This document shows positions 49,352 to 59,506 of a DNA stretch of 64,000 nt, in pieces. The stretch lies in the NCBI GenBank assembly GCA_963666505.2, contig CAXXXL010000003.1:558001-622000 (forward strand), given 5' to 3'. The stretch comes from JABGQS01 sp963666505. GTDB lineage: Bacteria > Bacillota > Clostridia > Christensenellales > SZUA-584. The position numbers and the translations under genes are program-made. The stretch's first letter is position 1, and each line of letters opens with the position of its first letter. The notes under the pieces were generated by a model that was not told the DNA's origin, did no database searches, and saw only the letters and a program-made list of their open reading frames with translations.

Positions 49352-50392
49352 ATGAAAACAAGAAAAGTAAAATTCGGGAATACGGTAGTAGGCGGAGGCA
49401 GTGATGTTCTTATACAGTCTATGACAAACACCGATACGATGGATACGCAAGCAACGCTTGCTCAGATAAAAGCACTTGAGGAAGCGGGCTGCGAGGCTGC
49501 CAGGTGCAGTTTCAACAGCGCGGGGTGCGCCGGTGCATTTGCCGAGTTTAAAAAGAATATGAGGGTGCCGCTGATTGCAGATGTGCACTATGACGCAGCT
49601 CTTGCCGTGCTTGCACTGGAAAGCGGAGCAGATAAAGTCCGGGTGAACCCGGGCAACATCGGAGGCGAGGCGCAGCTTAAAAAAGTCATCGACTGCGCAA
49701 AATCTTTGGGCAAAGCTATAAGGATTGGCGTTAACTCAGGTTCTCTTGAAGAAAAGTACAGGAGGCAATACGGCGTAAGCGCAAAAGCGCTTGCAATGAG
49801 TGCGCTAAGTAGCGTGCGCTATGCATACAACCAGGGGTTCTACGACGTAGTAGTTTCCATAAAGTCATCTTCAGTACCAGTTTGCGTAGAGGCAGCAAAG
49901 ATGTTTGCTGCGGAGTGCGATGCTCCCCAGCATATAGGGATAACGGAAGCGGGAATGTATGAGGACGCAATGATAAAGTCTGCAGTGGGCATTGGAACTT
50001 TGCTCCTGCAAGGAATAGGCGACACAGTGCGTGTCTCCATAACGGGAGACCCTGTGCAAGAGGTTGCAGCTGCAAAAAAAATATTGCAGAGCGCAGGTAT
50101 AAGAAGGTTCTATCCCGAAGTTATAAGCTGTCCGACCTGCGGAAGAACAAAAATAGACGTGGCCGCTCTTTCGGCCAGAGTCAAGGATTTATTGACCGAG
50201 GAAGGAAAGATAATAACTGCTGCTGTGATGGGCTGTGTCGTAAACGGTCCTGGTGAGGCAAAGCATGCAGATATCGGCATAGCGGGAGGAGACGGCAGAG
50301 CGGTGCTCTTTGCAAAAGGAGAGCTTGTCGGTACGTATTCGTCTCAAGAAGTATTTGATGCCTTCGTAAATTACATAAAAACACATTTCTAG
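49352..50392 (+). CDS. ispG: 4-hydroxy-3-methylbut-2-enyl-diphosphate synthase
   Basis: A 346-residue 4Fe-4S enzyme of the MEP pathway, converting MEcPP to HMBPP. The N-terminal TIM barrel starts with the GGGSDVLIQSMTNTDT block; the cluster ligands are Cys260 and Cys263 in CPTCG plus the Cys of the MGCVVNGPGEA segment near 295. Length fits the two-domain bacterial form. It lies 12 bases after rseP. Confidence 0.96.
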   Translation: MKTRKVKFGNTVVGGGSDVLIQSMTNTDTMDTQATLAQIKALEEAGCEAARCSFNSAGCAGAFAEFKKNMRVPLIADVHYDAALAVLALESGADKVRVNPGNIGGEAQLKKVIDCAKSLGKAIRIGVNSGSLEEKYRRQYGVSAKALAMSALSSVRYAYNQGFYDVVVSIKSSSVPVCVEAAKMFAAECDAPQHIGITEAGMYEDAMIKSAVGIGTLLLQGIGDTVRVSITGDPVQEVAAAKKILQSAGIRRFYPEVISCPTCGRTKIDVAALSARVKDLLTEEGKIITAAVMGCVVNGPGEAKHADIGIAGGDGRAVLFAKGELVGTYSSQEVFDAFVNYIKTHF

Positions 50393-50403
50393 GGGGGACA
50401 GCA

Positions 50404-53400
50404 TTGGCACAAATCGATTTTTTGTCGGCGATTAAGGAGAACATTGACGTTGATGAAGATCTTGACCTTCAGTTTATCAAAATTCAGTATAATGTTTCTG
50501 AAGGTTTTTTTCTGACCCATTTTAAAAGCAGGGTGATGCCGGCAGGCAAATTTCTCGAGATCGAAAAGTTTGTCAAAAAAACTGTGGGGCAAAAAACAAA
50601 AGTAATTATTGAATATACGGATAAGGACCAAACGGACGAAAAAATGCTTGAGCAGCATTTAAAAGAGATGTGCCGTCTTAAGAGGCCGTCACTTACACCG
50701 TTTCTGATGCACGTAAAAATAACCAGAGAAAACAGCCATATAAACATAGACTTTGCCGATGACTGCGGTAGAGACGTTTTTCTGACTTCCGGTATGGACA
50801 GATATATCGAGGACTATTTTTTACGCTGTTTCGATGAAAATGTGAAGGTGAAGGCGGGCAGGCATTTTGACGTGACGGAGGAAAGCGCAGACTGCAAGCT
50901 TGAAGAGATAAGGAGTAAAAAATTAAGCGAGCCTCCTAAACAAAGGGTACCGCTTAAAGAGAAAAAAGAAGAGCCGGAAAAAGAAAAAAAACAAAAGAGA
51001 AGTCTTCTTTTGGGCAAAAAAATAGAAATAGAGCCTATGCCCGTAAATGAAATCGAAGAGATGACCGGGCTGTGCGCAGTGCAAGGCAATGTGATCGGTG
51101 TGCGCTCTATTGATATAAAAAAAGACAGCAAACAGAAAAAAGCTATTCTGATATTCAACGTTACCGATTTTACGTCTACAATTACCTGCAAAGCTTTTAT
51201 GACCGCAAAGAAATGCGAGTCACTTAAAAAAGAACTGGAAAAAACGGAGACTATAAAAGCCGCAGGGCGGACGAGGTTCGATACTTATTCAAGGGAAGTA
51301 TGCCTGTCTGTGAACAGCATAGAGAAAGCAAAGCCGATAAAGCGGCAGGATGAGGCGGAAGTAAAACGTGTTGAGCTGCACATGCACACTAAACAAAGTG
51401 CGCTTGACGGGGTGGCTGATGAGAAGCAGATCGTTATAAGGGCTTCGGAATTTGGACACGATGCTGTTGCGATAACCGACCATGGGGTCGTGCAGGGGTT
51501 TCCCGGCGCTTTTGATATGGCAAAGAAATGCGGTGTGAAGGTTATATACGGCATGGAAGCGTATATGATCAGCGAGCGCAGCGATGAGCGTGCCGGAAAG
51601 TTCGAAGATGAGTATGTCGTTTTCGATCTTGAAACGACAGGGTTTTATCCTGACAGTGACGGCATAACAGAGATCGGCGCTGTGCGTTTAAGGAAAGGCA
51701 AAATAATAGATGAGTTTCGCACATTTGTAAATCCGGAGAAGTTTATCAGTGAGAAGATAACACAGACAACTGGGATAACGAACGAGATGGTCGCCGATGC
51801 ACCTAGAATGGGTGAAGCTCTGGCGGCGTTCAAGGAATATATTGGAGACGCTTATCTGGCGGCGCACAACGCTCCTTTTGATATGGGTTTCATTAAAAAG
51901 CACGGTAAGGACAACGGCATCGAGTTTGATAACAGGTGTCTTGATACGGTCACGCTTTTCAGAAAAGGGCTGCCAGGGCACAGGTCTTACAGTCTTGGGA
52001 AAATCGCTGCAGACCTCGGGATAGAGTTTAAGCACCACAGAGCGCTTGATGACGCTAAATGTACGTCTCAAATCATGGTGATGGCTATGGATGCGATAAA
52101 AAGAGGTGTGCTGTCAAAAAGAGCAGAGCAAAACTATCACATTATACTGCTTTGCAAAAACAAGACCGGTCTCTTTAATCTTTATAAGCTGGTGAGCGAA
52201 TCTCACCTCAATCATTTTTACTATAAACCAAGGATACCAAAACATCTACTGGAGAAGCACAGAGAAGGGCTTATTGTCGGGACAGCATGTGAATCCGGCG
52301 AGCTTATACAGGGCATCCTCTCCGGTGCGCCCGATGATGAGTTGTGTGAGATTGCACAGTTCTATGATTATCTTGAAGTGCAGCCGGACGGCAATAATGA
52401 GTTTATGGTTCGTGAAGGTAAACTTCGGAATATGGAGGAAGTGCGGGATATAACGAGAAAGATTGTATCGCTGGGAGAGATGATAGGCAAACCGGTATGC
52501 GCAACATGTGACGCTCATTTCATCGAACCGACGGATGAATATTTCAGACGTATATTGATGTACGGACAGGGCTATAAGGATGCAGACTATCAAGCGCCGC
52601 TTTACTTCAGAACAACAAAGGAGATGCTTTCTGAATTTTCATATCTTGAGCAGGAAAAAGCCTTTGAAATAGTGGTTACTAACACAAGACAGGTTGCGCA
52701 GCAGGTAGAGGATATCGAACTTCTGCCCGATGAGCCGGCTATGCCGAAGATCGAAGGCTCTGATGAGGAACTTGAGAAAATGGCTTTTGAAAACGCAAAG
52801 GCGATGTATGGAGAACCGCTGCCCGAAATAGTTGAAGAGAGGCTTAGCTTCGAGCTTGATTCTATCATCAAGCACGGATACGGAGTTTTGTATTATATAG
52901 CGTATGAACTTGTAAAGCACTCGCTTGAAGACGGGTATCTAGTTGGCTCAAGAGGGTCTGTCGGCTCTTCGTTTGCGGCAACTATGTCGGGGATAACGGA
53001 GGTCAACCCTCTGCCACCGCACTATGTGTGCCCGAACTGCAAACACAGCGATTTCGAAGTTGACAAAAAAAAGTATACCTGCGGACCGGATCTTCCGGCA
53101 AAAAGCTGTCCAAACTGCGGCACTGATTACAGAAAAGAAGGGTTCGATATTCCGTTTGCAACTTTCCTTGGTATAAATGCAGATAAGGTTCCTGATATAG
53201 ACCTTAATTTCTCGGGAGAATATCAGCCGCAGGCGCATAAGTTCACTGTGGACTTCTTCGGAGAGGACTACGTATTCAGAGCAGGAACCATCAGCAGCAT
53301 AGCGGAAAGAACGGCTTATGGCTTTGTTAAGGGATATCTGGCCGATAAAAACATAATGACGACGAAAGCCGAAGTAGACAGGCTGGTAAAAGGAGTAAGC

Positions 53401-54618
53401 GGGACTAAGAAAACGACAGGTCAGCACCCGGGCGGGCTTATAATACTGCCCAAGAACAGGGATATAAATGAATTTACGCCCGTGCAGCGTCCGGCAAACG
53501 ATATGAAAAGCGACAGCACGACAACGCATTTCAGCTTTAACTCTTTGCACGACAGACTGGTCAAGCTGGATATACTTGGACACGACGACCCGACGGCGCT
53601 GCACATGCTGCAGCAGATGACCGGTATAGACCCTAAAACGATACCGATAGACGATCCGGAGACGATATCGCTGTTTTCGAAGCTTGATGCTTTGGGGCTG
53701 AAGAGCAGCCAGATTATGGGGTGTGAAGTTGGAAGCCTCGGAATACCGGAGTTTGGTACGAAGTTCGTACGGCAGATGCTGCTTGATACTCTGCCGACAA
53801 CAATCGGCGAGCTTATTAGAATAAGCGGACTATCACACGGTACTGACGTTTGGCTCAACAACGCCCAGGAGCTAATAAGAAAGGGCACAGCAACGTTGAA
53901 CGAAGCGATATGTACAAGAGACGATATTATGAACTATCTTGTCGGCAAAGGCATGGACGAGACAGAGTCTTTCTATATAATGGAGTCGGTTAGAAAAGGC
54001 AAGGGGCTTAAAAAAGAATGGAAAGAATCTATGAAGCAAGCGGGTGTGCCGGACTGGTTTATAGACTCGTGTATGAAGATAAAGTATATGTTCCCTAAAG
54101 CGCACGCAGTTGCATATGTTACGATGGCGTTGAGGATAGCCTATTTTAAGGTGCATCATCCGCTGGAGTTTTATGCTACGTATTTTTCTGTCAGGGCAGA
54201 CAACCTTGATGCAAAGTATTTAGGCTCTGCTGACACTGTAAGGGAAAAGATAGAGGACATTGAAAGAGCCGGCAAAGAGGCTTCGGCTCTTGACCAGTCG
54301 ATGCTGACGATCTTGGAGATGGCGCAGGAGATGATGAGCAGAGGCTTTAGCTTCCTCCCCTGTGACCTTTATAAATCGCAGGCGGCCAAATGCGTTATCG
54401 AAGACGGTATGATAAGGCTGCCCTTCACTGCGCTTGGCGGAACGGGCGAAACTGCGGCAAAAAACATAGTGGAAACACGTGAGGAATACAAGTTCTTATC
54501 GATAGAGGATTTAAAGAAAAGAGCGAAACTTTCGAGAACAGTTATGCAGAAGCTGGAGGAGAACGGCTGCCTTGCCGGACTTTCGCAATCTAACCAAATC
54601 AGTTTATTTGATCTGTAA
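50404..54618 (+). CDS. polC: DNA polymerase III PolC
   Basis: A 1404-residue replicative polymerase of low-GC Gram-positives. In order: N-terminal domains (1-220), an OB fold (about 220-310), a PHP domain split by the exonuclease (HMH at 326-328), the DEDDh proofreading exonuclease (Asp408 and Glu410 in FDLETTGF), the rest of PHP, and the polymerase core with catalytic Asp931 and Asp933 in PDIDLNF. A zinc module (CPNC ... CPNCG) precedes that core, and a C-terminal domain follows. The start is TTG behind GGGGGACAG. The PHP metal ligands look largely intact. A terminal QISLFDL matches a beta-clamp binding peptide. Confidence 0.98.
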   Translation: MAQIDFLSAIKENIDVDEDLDLQFIKIQYNVSEGFFLTHFKSRVMPAGKFLEIEKFVKKTVGQKTKVIIEYTDKDQTDEKMLEQHLKEMCRLKRPSLTPFLMHVKITRENSHINIDFADDCGRDVFLTSGMDRYIEDYFLRCFDENVKVKAGRHFDVTEESADCKLEEIRSKKLSEPPKQRVPLKEKKEEPEKEKKQKRSLLLGKKIEIEPMPVNEIEEMTGLCAVQGNVIGVRSIDIKKDSKQKKAILIFNVTDFTSTITCKAFMTAKKCESLKKELEKTETIKAAGRTRFDTYSREVCLSVNSIEKAKPIKRQDEAEVKRVELHMHTKQSALDGVADEKQIVIRASEFGHDAVAITDHGVVQGFPGAFDMAKKCGVKVIYGMEAYMISERSDERAGKFEDEYVVFDLETTGFYPDSDGITEIGAVRLRKGKIIDEFRTFVNPEKFISEKITQTTGITNEMVADAPRMGEALAAFKEYIGDAYLAAHNAPFDMGFIKKHGKDNGIEFDNRCLDTVTLFRKGLPGHRSYSLGKIAADLGIEFKHHRALDDAKCTSQIMVMAMDAIKRGVLSKRAEQNYHIILLCKNKTGLFNLYKLVSESHLNHFYYKPRIPKHLLEKHREGLIVGTACESGELIQGILSGAPDDELCEIAQFYDYLEVQPDGNNEFMVREGKLRNMEEVRDITRKIVSLGEMIGKPVCATCDAHFIEPTDEYFRRILMYGQGYKDADYQAPLYFRTTKEMLSEFSYLEQEKAFEIVVTNTRQVAQQVEDIELLPDEPAMPKIEGSDEELEKMAFENAKAMYGEPLPEIVEERLSFELDSIIKHGYGVLYYIAYELVKHSLEDGYLVGSRGSVGSSFAATMSGITEVNPLPPHYVCPNCKHSDFEVDKKKYTCGPDLPAKSCPNCGTDYRKEGFDIPFATFLGINADKVPDIDLNFSGEYQPQAHKFTVDFFGEDYVFRAGTISSIAERTAYGFVKGYLADKNIMTTKAEVDRLVKGVSGTKKTTGQHPGGLIILPKNRDINEFTPVQRPANDMKSDSTTTHFSFNSLHDRLVKLDILGHDDPTALHMLQQMTGIDPKTIPIDDPETISLFSKLDALGLKSSQIMGCEVGSLGIPEFGTKFVRQMLLDTLPTTIGELIRISGLSHGTDVWLNNAQELIRKGTATLNEAICTRDDIMNYLVGKGMDETESFYIMESVRKGKGLKKEWKESMKQAGVPDWFIDSCMKIKYMFPKAHAVAYVTMALRIAYFKVHHPLEFYATYFSVRADNLDAKYLGSADTVREKIEDIERAGKEASALDQSMLTILEMAQEMMSRGFSFLPCDLYKSQAAKCVIEDGMIRLPFTALGGTGETAAKNIVETREEYKFLSIEDLKKRAKLSRTVMQKLEENGCLAGLSQSNQISLFDL

Positions 54619-54648
54619 GTCAATATGCTTAAAATAATTTTATGTTTG

Positions 54649-54677
54649 TTGACGAATTGCAGTGCCGCAGTTATAAT
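54649..54677 (+). promoter_or_regulatory. secDF promoter
   Basis: TTGACG (54649-54654) and TATAAT (54672-54677) are 17 bases apart, giving a leader of about 118 bases before secD. The leader has a short GTGCA/TGCAC stem and no recognised riboswitch. Confidence 0.8.
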
Positions 54678-54801
54678 GAACAGATGAGTTTTTGTCATTA
54701 AAGCTTTTTTTGTGCATTCATATTGTGCACGGGCTTTAGGGGATATAAAGAATATGATTATTTACATAATAGAAATCATAAGAGAGGAAGCTTGTTAAGA
54801 T

Positions 54802-56133
54802 ATGAAAGAGAAGAAACCACGCAGAGTTCTTATGACGCTTTTGATAGTGTTCATTGTTCTCCTGGTTGCTGCAATAATATACTTCTTTCTGACCGGTTTT
54901 GGTATTGGGATATACAAAGTTGATCCTATTCAGGAACAGGTCAACCTGGGGCTAGACCTTACCGGCGGTGTATATGCAGTTTATCAGGCTGAGCAGGGCG
55001 ATACGGATTCTGCGGTGTTTGCCGCAAAGATAGAGGCAACCATCGGAGCCTTGAGGAACAGGCTTGACCAAAAAGGATTTACAGAAGCAAACGTTATAGC
55101 GCAGGGCAGCGACCGTATACGTGTCGAAGTGCCTATCAACGACACCAGCGAGATTAAAGACCCAAGCGCCATACTTAAGTTTATAGGCGAACCGGCGGAG
55201 CTGAAGTTCCTTGATTCTAACGGTGAAGTTGCAATAACCGGCGATATGGTAAAGAGCGCTACAGCCACTACTTCGCAGAACGACCTTGGCGTTAGTCAGT
55301 ATGTCGTCAGCCTGCAGTTTAACGCTGAAGGTTCGGAGATATTTGAGAGAATTACCGGTGAAGCATATACACTGGGCACAACTATTCCTATCACGCTTGA
55401 TGATGCGGTCATATCTAATCCGACAGTAAAAAAAGGAGCTATAGCCGGAGGAAGCGCAATTATTGAAGGCAACATGACGGCCGAGGAAGCAACAGACCTT
55501 GCTATACAGATTGAGTCTGGTGCGCTGCCACTTGTTCTTGATGAGATCGAAGTACGCTCGATAAATGCATCGCTTGGTGACGAGGCGCTTTCCCAGAGCT
55601 TGTTTGCAGGTCTTATTGGACTTGCGATACTGTTCCTGTTCATGATGGTTTTCTACCGTTTGCCGGGAGTGGTTGCCTGTATTGCTCTTTCGTTCTATCT
55701 GTTTATAATGGTGTTCCTGCTCGCAGTGATACCACAGATACAACTTACTCTTCCGGGCATAGCGGGTATCATACTGGGTATAGGCATGGCGGTGGACTCG
55801 AATGTTATCATATTCGAGAGGTTCAAGGAAGAGCTTGCGGTAGGCAAGACGCTGCGCTCCAGCCTGAATTCAGGCTTCTCAAAAGCGCTGCGTACAATCA
55901 TAGACTCGAATGTAACTACGATCATAGCTGCGATAGTAATTGCTGTGTTCGGCGTCGGTACTGTCAAAGGCTTTGGCTATACCCTGATAATAAGCATAGT
56001 TGTGTCGATGTTTACAGCAATCGTTATTACAAGATTGTTGCTAAGGTTCATAATATACCTCAACATAAAAAACAGGAAACTATATACTATCAAAAAACAA
56101 ATTGTAGATAATACAGCCAAGGGGGGTGAATAG
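54802..56133 (+). CDS. secD: Protein translocase subunit SecD
   Basis: A 443-residue RND-type membrane protein that uses the proton gradient to help SecYEG release exported proteins. One N-terminal helix (about 10-35) is followed by LGLDLTGGVYAVYQ near 52, the large extracytoplasmic domain, and five C-terminal helices with GIAGIILGIGMAVDSNVIIFER near 325 (quoted in part). An unusual split SecD and SecF is kept, rather than the fused SecDF of Bacillus. Confidence 0.95.
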   Translation: MKEKKPRRVLMTLLIVFIVLLVAAIIYFFLTGFGIGIYKVDPIQEQVNLGLDLTGGVYAVYQAEQGDTDSAVFAAKIEATIGALRNRLDQKGFTEANVIAQGSDRIRVEVPINDTSEIKDPSAILKFIGEPAELKFLDSNGEVAITGDMVKSATATTSQNDLGVSQYVVSLQFNAEGSEIFERITGEAYTLGTTIPITLDDAVISNPTVKKGAIAGGSAIIEGNMTAEEATDLAIQIESGALPLVLDEIEVRSINASLGDEALSQSLFAGLIGLAILFLFMMVFYRLPGVVACIALSFYLFIMVFLLAVIPQIQLTLPGIAGIILGIGMAVDSNVIIFERFKEELAVGKTLRSSLNSGFSKALRTIIDSNVTTIIAAIVIAVFGVGTVKGFGYTLIISIVVSMFTAIVITRLLLRFIIYLNIKNRKLYTIKKQIVDNTAKGGE

Positions 56134-56134
56134 T

Positions 56135-57058
56135 ATGAAGTTCATGAATAAATCAAAGTATTTTCTGTATTTATCCGGAGCCATCATACTTGTAGGCCTT
56201 ATAATAGGCTTTATATTCGGAGGCCTTAACCTTGGAATAGACTTTACCGGGGGAAGCATACTCACGGTGGAGCTGGACGAACAGTTTGACATGGCAGTTG
56301 TAGAAAAAGCGCTGGAGGAGAACGGAATCACTTCAGACATGCGGCAGGTAGTGACAGGCGGCGAAAGCAACACCCAAGCGGTAATCCGAATGCAGGAACT
56401 TTCGGAAGGCATGGACGATGCTACAGTGCGTGAGAACATACTTGCAAGCCTCAGAGCAACTTATCCCAACGCCTCCGGCGGAGAGATCGAGAGCGTGGGC
56501 GGCGTTACGACCGGAGAAATAGTAAGGAACGCATTCCTTGCGATTTTGATAGCATCAGCTTTCATGCTTGTGTATATCTGGATAAGGTTTGAGCTTTATT
56601 CCGGAGTTGCGGCACTTACGGCTCTTGTTCATGACGTTCTTATAATGACTGCTGTGATGAGCATAGCAAGGGTACAGATAAATTCGAGCTATATTGCAGC
56701 TTGTCTTACGATAGTCGGTTACTCTATTAACGACACGATAGTGCTGTTCGACAGGATAAGAGATAACAACAAGAGGTATTCGATAAGCTCTAAAACAAGG
56801 GCACAGGTTGCGGATATAAGCATAAGCGAAACGCTTTCAAGAACGATAAATACGTCTTTGACCACGCTGGTTATGATATTGTCGCTGTATATATTTGGTG
56901 TGGATTCCATAAAGGAATTTGCTCTTCCGTTGATAATCGGTCTTGTCAGCGGTACATATTCGTCGATATTCATCGCAAGCCCTGTTTGGGTCAAGCTGAT
57001 GGAGATAAAGCACAAGAAGGACTATAAAAAGCTGACCGAGAAAAAAGCAAAAGCGTAA
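56135..57058 (+). CDS. secF: Protein translocase subunit SecF
   Basis: A 307-residue SecF partner of SecD. FGGLNLGIDFTGGSILTVEL near residue 30, FELYSGVAALTALVHDVLIMTA near 155 and GYSINDTIVLFDRIRDN near 195 are diagnostic. The ATG at 56135 is used, immediately after the secD stop and after AGGGGGGTGA; an overlapping GTG at 56126 is less likely. It forms the secDF operon ended by a hairpin. Confidence 0.94.
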   Translation: MKFMNKSKYFLYLSGAIILVGLIIGFIFGGLNLGIDFTGGSILTVELDEQFDMAVVEKALEENGITSDMRQVVTGGESNTQAVIRMQELSEGMDDATVRENILASLRATYPNASGGEIESVGGVTTGEIVRNAFLAILIASAFMLVYIWIRFELYSGVAALTALVHDVLIMTAVMSIARVQINSSYIAACLTIVGYSINDTIVLFDRIRDNNKRYSISSKTRAQVADISISETLSRTINTSLTTLVMILSLYIFGVDSIKEFALPLIIGLVSGTYSSIFIASPVWVKLMEIKHKKDYKKLTEKKAKA

Positions 57059-57080
57059 AAGCAAAGCAAATATAATTATG

Positions 57081-57114
57081 AAAGCCTTTCTCTGAAAAAC
57101 GGGAAAGGCTTTTG
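57081..57114 (+). terminator. Terminator after secF
   Basis: AAAGCCTTTC pairs with GAAAGGCTTT (10 bp). The T-tail is short (TTTT then GCC). Confidence 0.65.
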
Positions 57115-57151
57115 CCATATAATAAGAACGATTTTTTGAAAGGATAGCGGC

Positions 57152-59503
57152 GTGCTGAAATTTGAGCAGAAAGCTTGCGAAAAAGAGAAGGACGAGCGGC
57201 TGATAAAGCTTATTGCCAGAGAGACTGGACTTTGCATTGAAGCTGCTGATATATTGTGGCAGCGCGGCATATCGGGAATATCTGAAGCTAAGCTTTTCCT
57301 TGAGCCGTCAATAGAGCAGATAAACGATCCGTTTTTGCTGCCGGACATGAAAGAAAGTGTCCAGAGGATACAAAAGGCTGTCAATGAAGGAGAAATAGTT
57401 ACTGTTTTCTGTGACTATGATGCAGACGGCACGTGCGGCGGAAGCAGCTTATACCTGCACCTTAAGTCACTTGGGCTAAGCGTGAATATAATGTCACCCA
57501 ACAGGCATAAGGAAGGCTACGGGCTAAGTGAAGCGGCTGTGAAGAAAATCGACGAAGATGATTCTACGCTTATAATTACGGTTGACTGCGGGATCACAAA
57601 CATCGAAGAGGTTGCGTTGGCAACCGAGCTTGGAATAGACGTTATAATTACCGACCACCACGAATGCGGGGCAGAGCTTCCGGACACGCCTTATATCATC
57701 AACCCAAAAAGGCCGGACAGCGAGTACCCTTGCCCGTTCATAGCGGGATGCGGCGTTGCTTTCAAGCTGATACAGGCACTTTCGGGTCTTGAAAGCGCAT
57801 TTGATTATATAGACCTTACCGCTATAGGAACGGTCACGGATATAGTTGCGCTAAAGGACGAGAACAGAGCGCTTGTTCATTTCGGTATAGAGAAGCTTAA
57901 AGAAAAGCCGTCTGCTGGTATAGAAGCGCTTAGCAGGGTAGCCGCTATAAAGATAAATTCATCAATGGGTGTAAGCTTTGGGCTTGGGCCAAGGATAAAC
58001 GCAGCAGGCAGGATGGATACGGCGCAGCTTGCAATAGAAATACTTTCGGCGCAGGCGCCTTCGCAGGAACTGGACGAAAAAGCAAGGCAGCTCTGCCGGC
58101 TTAATGACCAGCGCAGGCAGGAAGTGGAGGACATAACTCAGAGCGCACAGGAAATGGTGATTGCGAACGAGTATATGAACGACGCTGCCATACTGCTTGC
58201 CGACGAGAACTGGAACACCGGTGTTATCGGTATTGCTGCGGCCAGAATCGCTGACAAGTTTAGCAGACCGTGCGTACTGTTCGGCGGCAGCGAGGGGAAC
58301 CTTGTTGGTTCGGCACGCAGCATAGATGGTATAAATATGTATGAAGCGCTGGACGTTTTTTCGTCAGGATACGAAAAGTTCGGAGGTCATTCGCAGGCCG
58401 CTGGTCTGACTATTAAACCACAGGAACTGGACGAGCTTAGAAAAAAGGTTTGCGAATATATCAAAGAGCACTATGATGAGTCGGTATTCGTGCAGAAAAA
58501 GACCTTTGATTTAGAGCTTGATGTCGGGGATATCAAAGGCAAGCTGGTAGAAGACCTTGCACGCCTTGAGCCTTTTGGACACTGCAACGAAAAGCCGGCA
58601 TTGCTGATAAGGAGTGCGGACATTGAAGACTATAAGTTTATAGGTAAGAAGAAAAGCCAGCATTTAAAGTTCAACATGAAGAAGAATGGGGCTGGCATAG
58701 AGGCTGTGGATTTCTTTTTCATGAGCGATTATACGCTTATGTCGAAAAAGGCTGATTTTCTCTGCGAGGCTGATATAAACGATTATAACGGCAGGCCGCA
58801 GCTTGTTGTAAGGCAGCTTTCCATGCATTATGACAGTCAGTTGAAACAGAGCTTTCTATCGGCGTATAGAAACCAGATGTGCAGGCAGTTTCTTGACGAG
58901 GTTTGTATGATTGCTCAGCGCGATAAGGATGGCGTACCGGATATAACCGAGGCTGAGTTTGCTAGTGAAATAAAGGTGCGCATGGAAAAGAGCAGGTTCT
59001 CTATGGGTATTTATGCAGCGACAAAACCTGCGTTTGAAAGACTGATTAATATTGAAGTAGTAAAAGACGCTTTGGTTAGTGGGCAGTTGCTGCTTCACGA
59101 CAGCAAGAACTATTGCAGCGACAACAGTATCAGCATAAACAGGTTAGCAAGACACAAAGACTATTACTACATCGGCGTACTTGGATTTTTTGATAAGGAA
59201 CTAAGGCATTCATATAAGGAATATGCAAAGGAATTCTTTATGAAAAGACAGCAGATGCTGGAGCTGTACAGGCATATAACGAACCAGCTTGGCGGCGGCA
59301 AAAAGACTATGGTGTCGCTTATGAGAAATTCAGGTAAAAGTTATGAAAAAACTGCGTTTGCGCTGAGGGTCTTTACCGAACTTGAGTTGATAGGTGTTCA
59401 GAAAAGTGGTAGAATATTTGCTATAAAATCTGAAGGCAGAAAAAAAGAACTGACGCAGAGCAAAACCTACAGCAGCTTTTTAGAGCTGATGGAAAAGGAG
59501 TAA
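57152..59503 (+). CDS. recJ: Single-stranded-DNA exonuclease RecJ
   Basis: A 783-residue DHH-family 5'-3' exonuclease of recombination and repair. CDYDADGTCGG (Asp88, Asp90, Asp92) is motif I, TDHHECG near 168 is motif III, and a DHHA1 domain with GGHSQAAGL near 412 follows, then an OB-like domain and an extra C-terminal part of about 200 residues seen in clostridial RecJ. The start is GTG behind AAAGGAT. The usual apt gene between recJ and relA is absent here. Confidence 0.93.
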   Translation: MLKFEQKACEKEKDERLIKLIARETGLCIEAADILWQRGISGISEAKLFLEPSIEQINDPFLLPDMKESVQRIQKAVNEGEIVTVFCDYDADGTCGGSSLYLHLKSLGLSVNIMSPNRHKEGYGLSEAAVKKIDEDDSTLIITVDCGITNIEEVALATELGIDVIITDHHECGAELPDTPYIINPKRPDSEYPCPFIAGCGVAFKLIQALSGLESAFDYIDLTAIGTVTDIVALKDENRALVHFGIEKLKEKPSAGIEALSRVAAIKINSSMGVSFGLGPRINAAGRMDTAQLAIEILSAQAPSQELDEKARQLCRLNDQRRQEVEDITQSAQEMVIANEYMNDAAILLADENWNTGVIGIAAARIADKFSRPCVLFGGSEGNLVGSARSIDGINMYEALDVFSSGYEKFGGHSQAAGLTIKPQELDELRKKVCEYIKEHYDESVFVQKKTFDLELDVGDIKGKLVEDLARLEPFGHCNEKPALLIRSADIEDYKFIGKKKSQHLKFNMKKNGAGIEAVDFFFMSDYTLMSKKADFLCEADINDYNGRPQLVVRQLSMHYDSQLKQSFLSAYRNQMCRQFLDEVCMIAQRDKDGVPDITEAEFASEIKVRMEKSRFSMGIYAATKPAFERLINIEVVKDALVSGQLLLHDSKNYCSDNSISINRLARHKDYYYIGVLGFFDKELRHSYKEYAKEFFMKRQQMLELYRHITNQLGGGKKTMVSLMRNSGKSYEKTAFALRVFTELELIGVQKSGRIFAIKSEGRKKELTQSKTYSSFLELMEKE

Positions 59504-59506
59504 GAC

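Noticed and set aside
54619..54801. A riboswitch or leader peptide before secD
   Set aside because: Only a short 5-bp stem is seen and tiny open frames lack ribosome binding sites; no known motif is recognisable.
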